NCBI GenBank assembly: GCA_008015835.1
Contig: SSGH01000013.1
Span: 62,001-126,000, forward strand
DNA length: 64,000 nucleotides
Source: Lysobacter sp.
GTDB taxonomy: Bacteria > Pseudomonadota > Gammaproteobacteria > Xanthomonadales > Xanthomonadaceae
Direction of reading: 5' to 3'
Below are positions 53,301-62,300 of this stretch, in pieces (within the stretch, counting starts at the first letter, position 1; every line of letters starts with the position of its first letter). The notes under the pieces were generated by a model. That model saw only the letters and a program-made list of their open reading frames with translations, was not told the origin of the DNA and made no database searches. A program made the translations under genes and the position numbers.

Positions 53301-56300
53301 TCGAGCGTCGCCGCCTGCGCATCGACGCCCGAGGCGATGCGCGCCGCCGCAGAAGCGGCGAAGGATTCGTTGGGCGTCGACGCCAAGAAACGCCGCAGCG
53401 CGGGGCGCGTTTCCCGCAACAGATACCCCGCCAACTCGTCGATGCTGGCGTATTCGTAGAACAGCGTTTTCGGCAGCTCGCCCAGGTCGCGCTCCAAGGC
53501 TTCGTTGAGCCGCGCGATCATCATCGAATCCACGCCGAAGCTCTCGAAGCGCTCTTCGGCATCGATGCGCTCGGTCGGCAGTTTGATCTGCTCGCTGAGC
53601 AGGCCTTTGAGATAGGCCTCGACCGCGCTCGGCAGAGCCGCGTCGTCGACGACGCGTTCGCCGGTTCGCGACGCAATCGCACCGCTCGCAGCAGCGTTCA
53701 CGGCGTCGTTCGTGGCGTCGTTCGTGACGATATGCGTCGCCGAACGCTGGTGCGGCGATGCGTTCTGCGACATCGCGACGCCGGTCATCCATGCCGAGAT
53801 CCGCGCGGTGTCGCCGTACATCGCCACCGTATGCGGCGCGTCGTCCTGCAGCAGCGCTTCCCAACACGCGATGCCCGCCTCTGTCGGCAACGGCCGCATG
53901 CCGGTGCGTCGTTCGGTCGCCGCGATATCGCCGTCGCCGATGCGCATGCCGCCTTCGGCCCAGAACGGCCAACCGATCGAGAGCGTGCGGCCCTTGCGCG
54001 CGCCCGCGGCGACCTGCGTCTGCCGCATCTCCGCGAAGGCATCCAGGAAGGCGTTCGCGGCGGCGTAATCGCATTGACCGAGATTGCCGAACGCGCCGGC
54101 GACCGACGAGAACGACACGAACAGATCGAGATCGCTGTCGCCGATCGCCGCGTCGAGATTGACGGTGCCTGCGGTCTTCGCGGCGAGCACGGCGGCGAAA
54201 TCGTCGTGCGACTTGTTCAGCGCGAACGCGTCGCGATGGATGCCGGCGCTGTGGATCACGCCGTCGAGCCGACCGAAGCGCGTCCGCGCTTCGGCCACCG
54301 CGGCGGCGGCTTGCGCCGCGTCGGCGACGTCGGCGCGCACGTAGACCGCCTCGCCGCCCGAGGCGCACAGCAGACGCAGGCGCTGTTCGGTGGCGTCGTC
54401 CGCGGCGGAGCGTCCGGTCAGCACCAAGCGCGCGTCGTAACGTTCGGCCAGATGCGCGGCGATCAGCGCGCCCAAACCACCCAGACCGCCGGTAATCAGA
54501 TACACCCCGCGTTGGCGCAACGCACCCGTCGTGGTCACCGGCGGCGACGCGACGTGCGCGAATTCGCGCAACCGCCGAATGCCGTCCCGCAGCGCGATCT
54601 CGCCATTGCGCCAGCGGCGCTCGCGCAATTCGTCGAAGATCGCGCGCACCGACGCCGCGGCGTCGGTATCGGCCGCCAAACGCAGCGTTTTCCACGCGGT
54701 TTTCGGCTGCTCCAGCGCGAAACTCTTGAGGTAACCGGCGAGCGCGGCGTGCGCCGCATGCGCGACCGCATCGTTCCGCGCGACGTGCGCGCAGAGCAAG
54801 CGCAGCGCGGTATTCGAACGACGGCGCAGCCACGCGCGGCAGAACGCATGCAGACGCGCGAGAGCGGCGATCGACGCGGCCGGCGATGTCGCGGCCGCAT
54901 CGATCGCGACGACCGCATCGGGCAAGCCTTCGCCGGCGGCGAGACCGTCGAGCAACGCGTCGCATTGCGCGTCGAGGGCATCGCCGTCGACAGCATCGCC
55001 GTCGACGGCATCGAGGGTCGCCGCGACGACGCTTGCGGTTGGCGCAGCCTCGTCCGCCACGGCGCGCTGGAACGCCGCGACCATCGCGGCATCGGCACCG
55101 ATCAACAGCACCCGCGCAGGCGCTGCAGCGAGTTCGTTCGCGGAGGCGACCTCGAGCGCGCATTCGCGCCAGAACGGGCGCCAGTGCGACACGGCCATCG
55201 CAGGCGAAGGCGCGGGTACCGATGCGGATGCTGGCGCGCGTTCCGCCGTCGCGTCGAAGAACGCCGGACCGGTTTCGATCCAATAGCGTTCCCGCGCGAA
55301 CGGATACGTCGGCAGCGCGACACGACGCGGCGCGGCGTCGGCATGCAGCGGCGTCCAGTCGATCTCGGCGCCGACGACCCACAGTTGCGCGAGCTTCGCC
55401 AGGTCGCGGCGCTCCAAACTCAACTGCGTCAGCGCTCGGCCGGCCTCGCCTTCGAGCAAGGCCGTCGTCTGCGCCTGCGCTTCGCGCAGGCTGCCTTGGA
55501 AGGTGTCCGTCGGCAGACTGCGACGGCCGCGATCGTCCGAATTCTGCGCCAACCAAGCCGCGAGGCGAGCGCGCAGCATCGGTAGGTCGTCGGCGATCAA
55601 CGCCAAGCGTTCCTGCATCGGGGTGCGGCCGACCTGCGAGGTGTAGGCGATATCGGCCACTGTCGACGCATCGTCCTCGTTCGGCGCGGCGGCGATTCGC
55701 CCGTCCACGAACGCCAACCAGCGGCGCGCGGATTCGCGCAGCGCGTCGCGCGTGCGCGCCGACAGCAGGAACAGTTCGGGACGCTGCTGCGCGGGCTGCG
55801 ACCGGCGGCCCATTTCTTCGAAGGACCTGTCTTCGGAGCAGAACTCCTCAAGAATCAAGTGCGCATTCGCGCCGCCGGCGCCGAACGAACTCACGCCGAT
55901 GCGGCGCGGATGACCGACCGGCGCAGGCCAGTCGGCCAGCTCGGTCTGCACGCGGAACGGCGTGGCCGCGAAATCGATATGCGGATTGAGCGTGCGCGCA
56001 TGCAGCGACGGCGCCCATTGCCGATGCCGCAGTTGCAGCAGCGCCTTGGTCACCGCCGCGATGCCCGCCGCGGATTCCAGATGCCCGATGTTCGATTTGA
56101 CCGAGCCGATCGCGCACGTCGCGCTCGCAGGCGACGGCGCGCCCGCGGCGGCGAACGCGCGGGCCAACCCGGCGATCTCGATCGGATCGCCCAGCGAAGT
56201 GCCGGTGCCGTGGGTTTCCAAATAGCCCAGCGTAGAAGGTTCGACTCTGGCGACGCGCAGCGCTTCGAGCACGACGTCCGACTGCGCCACCGGATTGGGC

Positions 56301-59300
56301 ACGGTGTAACCGTTGGTCTTACCGCCGTGATTGATCGCGCCGCCGCGGACGATGGCGTAAATGCGATCGCCGTCGCGCAGCGCGTCGCTGCGACGCTTCA
56401 GCAGCACCGCGCCCACGCCCTCGCCCGGCACGTAACCGTCGCCGCCCTCGCCGAAACTGCGGCAACGTCCGTCGGTGGACGCGAAATTGCCCTGCGCCAA
56501 ACTCAGATATTTGCCCGGATGCACCGAAACGTTCACGCCGCCGGCCAAGGCCGCGTCGATCGTGCCCTTGCGCACTTCCTCGGCCGCGAGATGAATCGCG
56601 GTGAGCGACGACGAACACATCGTGTCGAGCGCCAAGCTCGGCCCGTGGAAATCGAAGACGTAGGACACGCGATTGGCGATCGACGCGAACGAGGAGCTGG
56701 GCACGCCCTGCCCCAACGCACCGGCCGCATAGAGTTCGTACTGGCCCCACATCACGCCGACGTACACGCCGACGCGGCCCCCGGCGATCGCGTCGCGGCT
56801 GTAGCCGGCGTCTTCGATCGTTTCCCACGCGGTTTCGAGGAACAAACGTTCCTGCGGGTCCATCAATTCCGCTTCTTTCGGCGAAATGCTGAAGAACAAC
56901 GCGTCGAAACGATCGACGCCGTCGAGGAAACCGCCCCACTTGCTGTAGGTCTTGCCGGGCCGGTTGCGCTCGGGATGGAAATAGCGCGCGTGATCCCAGC
57001 GCTCGGCGGGAATCTCGACGATGCAATCGCGGCCCGCTTTCAGGTTCTCCCAGAACGCGTCGACGTCCGGCGCCTGCGGATAACGCCCGGCGAGACCGAC
57101 GATCGCGACCTCGTCGACGATCTTCGCGCTTGCGGTCGCGCCCGCGGGCGTCGCGGCGAACCGCGAGCGAAGCGTACGCGACGGCCGCGCCCGTTGCTCG
57201 CGCGCGGACGGCTTCGCGATGGCGTGCGCAAAGGACTGTGCAAAAGTCTGCGCGTTTGCGCTCGCGCCCGCCGCCGCATCGCCGGGCCGCGCGGACGCGC
57301 CGACCCCGGTCTTCTCGCGCAATACGACGGGGAAGGCATCGACCAAATGCCCGGCCAGCGCGGCGATGGTTTGATATTCGAAGAACAAGGTCTTCGACAA
57401 CGACCCGAAGCTGCGTTCGAGCTGATGGGTCAGCTTCATCGCGAGCACCGAATCCATGCCGTACTGTTCCAACGGCGCCTTCGGGTCGACCTCGTGCGCC
57501 GGCATGCGGAACAACCCCGCGAATTCTTCGCGCAGATAACGCACGGCGGCGTCGAACAGGCGCGCGCGATCGTCCGATGCCTCGTTCGCGGCGACAGGAG
57601 GCGATACGGTGGACGCGACCGCGGCGGGCGCGATCGCGGTCGCGGTCGCGGAGACCGTCGCCGCACGCGGACGCAGGCTGCGGCGCAAACGCGCCAGTTC
57701 GCCTTCGATCACCAGCACTCGGCTTTCGCCCATCGCCAGCGCGCGATGCAACGCGGCGACGCCGTGTTCGCTGCGCAAGGGCGTCATGCCGGACGCCTCG
57801 CGCATCGCCGCCAGCGCGTCGGCGTCCATGCGCATGCCGCCTTCGGCCCACAGCGGCCAATGCACCGCCAGCGCGCGACCGCGCCGCTCACCGGCCGCGG
57901 TCAACGCATTGCGGTACTCGGCGAAACGGTCCATGAAACCGTTGGCGGCGGCGTAGTCGGCCTGGCCGGGGTTGCCCACCGCCGAAGCCAACGACGAGAA
58001 CAGCACGAAGATATCCAGGTCCAACCGCGCGGTGGCCGCATCCAGATGCGCCGTGCCGTCGACTTTCGGCCCGAGCACGAGGGCAAGCTCGTCGGCGCGT
58101 TTACCTGCGATCAACCCGTCGCGGGTCTGGCCCGCGCTGTGCAGCACACCGTCGAGACGACCGAATTCGGCCACGATCGCGTCGATCGCGCGCACGGTGT
58201 CGGCGCCGTCGTTCGGATCGAGACGACGATAGACCAGCCGCTCGGCGGCGACCGACGTTTCGGCGCAGAGCGCGGCCAAGGCGTCGCGCCCGCGTTCGTC
58301 GATCTCGCCGCGACCGCTCAGCACCACCGTGGCCGCCGGCGTCCGACGCAGAATGTCGCGGGCGAACACGCGCCCCAAACCGCCCAAACCGCCCGTGATC
58401 ACGTACACCCCGGCGTCGCGATAGGCGCAGGCGACTTCGACGTGGGTGTCCAGCGTTTCGCTGCGCCAACGCGCGACCTGCAGGCCATCGCGCGAGACGC
58501 GCAGACGCGATTCCGAAGCACAAGCCGCGGCCGTGCGCAGATGCGCGGCCAGCGTCGTGGCGTCGACGTCGCCCGCGGCGTGCAGCGTCTGCCCGAGCAG
58601 CAGCGGATTCTCGCTGCGCGCGGTGTCGATCATGCCGGCCAAGCCGGCCATCAGCGCGTTTTCGCCGGTGTCGGCGACCACCAATTGCAGCGACAGCGAG
58701 CGACGCAGCGGGCGCTGGAACCACGCCTGCACGCGCGCGAACACCGCATCGGCGGCGGCGCGGTAGCGCGCGGCGGCGTCGCCGGTCGGCAGATCCAGCG
58801 ATTCCACCGTCGTTCGCGGCCACGCTGCGCCCAGCGCCGCGGCGTCGACATCGACGCCGCACAACAGCACCACGCGCTCGTCGGGCGTCGCGGTCGCCGC
58901 GACGGCCGCGTCTTCCCATGCCGGGCGGGCCATCAGCACGCCGTGGCCGTCGTCCTGCGCGCCGATCGCGCGCGACGCTAAACCGCGCAGCCGCACGCGG
59001 ATGCGGCCCTCGACATCGCACAGGTCAAGATCGAGTTTGCGCACCTGCGCGCCGCTTTCGGCCTCGCGCACCCATGCGTACATCCGCGGCGCGCACGGCG
59101 CCGACAGCCGCAATTCGTCCAGCGCGAACGGCACCGTCGGCCGCTGCGGCAGCGCATCGTCGGCCGCCAACAGGCCCATCGCCGACTGCAGCGCGCTATC
59201 GAGCACGCCCGGGTGCAGCGCGTAGGCCGGGTCCGCGTTGTCCGGCGCGACCAACTCGGCCAAGGCCTCGCCCTCGCCGCGCAGCAGGCTGCGCACGCAG

Positions 59301-62300
59301 CGGAATCCCGGGCCGTAGCGCAGGCCGATCGCCGCGAACGCGGCGTACAGCGCGTCGGGTTCCCACGCGCCGCCTCGCATCCGCGCGCGCAGCGCCTGCA
59401 GGTCGAGCCTCGCCTCGTCGTCGCGGCTTTCGTCGTCGTCGGCCAACGCGACGCGACCCACGCAATGCACCGTGTGCGCATCGCCCTCGCCGCTCGCGAC
59501 TTCGACATCGATCTCGCCGTCGTCGGCCGGCGAAAGCACGATCTCGGCTCGCGCCCCGGCATCGCCGAACAAGGGCTGCGCCCAGGCGATATGCCGCAAG
59601 GTCAACGGCCCCGCGACATCGGCCGCGGCATCGGCCACGGCGGCGCGGATCATTTCGAGGTAGGCCGCGCCGGGCAGCACTTTGCGCGCGACGCCGTCGA
59701 TCGCAACCTGGTGATCGGCGAAGACGAATTCCCCGCCGCGGAATTCGCTGACGTAGCGCTGGGCGCGCAAATCGGAGCGGTTGCGATGCACGAGCGGATG
59801 CAGCGCGGCGGCGCCGATCGCGCCTTCGCGCGGACCCGGAAGGCTCAGCCAATAGCGGTCGCGAGCGAAGGGATAGGTCGGCAACGACACGAAACGCGGC
59901 GGCGCACCCGCGCGCAGCGCGCGCCAATCCAACTCCAACCCGCGCACCCAAACATCGGCGAGCTTCGTCAATTTGCGACGCGCGATCCATTTACCGATCG
60001 CCTCGCGCATATCGTCGTCGCGGGCCAACGCGGCGATGCCGTCTTCGTCTTTCCGAACGACGCCATGCACGCAGTACGCGTCGGACGATGTCCGCCCGTC
60101 GTCGAGGAAGGCTTGCAGCGCTTCGCGCAGACGCATCGGCGAGTCGGCCACGCAGGCCAAGCGCGCGTCCATGATTTCGCGGCCCAACTGCAGCGTGCAT
60201 GCGATGGCGTGCAAATCGGCGGCGTCGCCTTCGCGTTCGAGATAGGCCAACAAGTCGCGCGCTTTCGAGCGCAGTTGCTCCGTCGTACGCGCCGACAGCG
60301 GCAGTAGCTCCGCGCCCGCGACACGGGTCGCGGGCGGCGCGACGTATTCTTCGACGACGAGGTGGGCGTTGGACCCGCCGGCGCCGAACGACGAGATGCC
60401 GGCGATGCGCGGCGCGCTGCGGCCGTCGATGATGGGACGTTCCCACGGCCGCAGCGTCTGGTTCACCACGAACGGGGTTGCGTCGAAATCGATATGCGGG
60501 TTGAGCGTGGACGAATGCAGCGACGGCACCAGCATGCCGTGCTTCATCTGCAGCAACACCTTGGTGAGCCCGGCGATGCCCGCGGCCGATTCGCAGTGGC
60601 CGATGTTGGATTTGGCGGAGCCGATCGCGCAGAAACCGCGCTCCTGGGTGGACTGACGGAACGCCTGCGCGAGCGCGGCGATCTCGATCGGATCGCCGAG
60701 CTTGGTGCCAGTGCCATGGGCTTCGATATAGCTGACGCTGCGCGGATCCGCGCCGGCCTCCTTCAGCGCCAGCGCGATCACCGCGGTTTGCGCCTTCGGA
60801 TTCGGCACCGAATAGCCGTTGGTCTTACCGCCGTGATTGAGCGCGCTGCCGCGGATCAAGCCGTAGATATGATTGCCGTCGCGCTCGGCGTCGGACAGGC
60901 GCTTGAGCACCACCGCGCCGACGCCTTCGCCCGGAATGTAACCGTCGCCACCGACGCCGAAACTCTGGCAGTGCCCGTCGGTGGAAATGAACTGACCGGC
61001 GCTGAGGATCAGATATTTATTGGGATGGATGGTGACGTTGACGCCGCCGGCGATCGCCGCATGGGTGCGACCGAGGCGCAGATCCATGCACGCCAGATGG
61101 ATCGCGGTGAGCGACGACGAACACATGGTGTCCAGCGTCATGCTGGGGCCATGCACGTTCAGCAGATACGAAATGCGGTTGGCGATGCTCGCGTAGCTCA
61201 GCGGCACCGCCATGCGACGCCCCATCAGACTCGATTCGGCGCCCAGCAACTGATATTCGCCGTACATCAGCCCGACGTACACGCCGACCTGCCCGGCCTG
61301 CCGAGCGTCGTGCGCCGCCTGCAATCCGGCGCGGGTATAGCCGGCGTCTTCCACCGCCATCCACGCGTGCTGCAGGAACAAACGCTCTTGCGGGTCGATC
61401 ATCTCGGCGTCGACCGGAGGGATGCCGAAGAACAGCGGATCGAATTCGTCCACGCCCGCGATGAAGCCGCCCCATTTGCTGAAATGCGCGCCTTCGGCGG
61501 TGCGGTCCTCGCTGTAGTAATCGCGCCAATCCCAGCGCGAGGCGGGAATCTCGGTGATGCAATCCTTGCCGTCGCGCAGATTGCGCCAGAACGCCTCCAA
61601 ATCCGGCGATTCCGGATAGCGCCCGCTCAAGCCCACGATCGCGATCGGCTCGCGCAAGGCGGGTGCGGCGGCATCGGACATGGCGCGGAGACGTCGCGAG
61701 CGCCTGGCACCAGGGCGCGCGCCGACGTTCGCCGTCGGCGGCTCGGCCAGCGCGAGATCGGTCGATGCGCGGTCGTTCGGCGCGGTCGCGGCGGGCGTCG
61801 TCGGCGCCCGCGTCGTTCCGTTCGGCGAAAGCAGGCGCGCCAATGTCGCCGCGTGATCGCGCAGGAAGTACTCGGTCAGTTCCTGCACCGTTTGATATTC
61901 GAAGAACAGCGTCTTGGGCAACGACCCGAAACCGAGTTCCAACTGCGCGGTGAGTTCCATCGCCAGGATCGAATCGATGCCGTAACGCTCCAGCGGCGCC
62001 GCGGGATCGATCTTATGCGCCGGCAATCGCAGCACTTCGGACAATTGTCCGCACAAATAGTCGCGCGCACGCTCGAAGCCGACGCAATCCGCATCGGATT
62101 CCGCTTCGGGCGCGGCGACGGGCGCGGCAACGCGCGCGGGCGTCGCGGCATCGGCTCGCGACAGCGCCGCCGCGGATTCGTCGGCGATGAGCGACGCGGC
62201 GAGCAGCGTCCGCCGCAGCCGCATCAGATCGCCCTCCACCGCCATCAAGCGATCCGCGCGCATCGTCAAGCCGCGATAGAACGCCGAGAGGCCGTTTTCC

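Noticed and set aside
52499-55585. Very long rightward open frame (about 1028 codons) opposite the PKS
   Set aside because: It is an antisense shadow of the PKS. It is rich in Arg, Ala and Gly, has no domain motifs, and lies over KS and KR domains. GC-rich codon bias keeps antisense frames open.
55859-58981. Another long rightward open frame opposite the PKS
   Set aside because: Same cause: compositionally biased and opposite complete KS, KR and ACP motifs.
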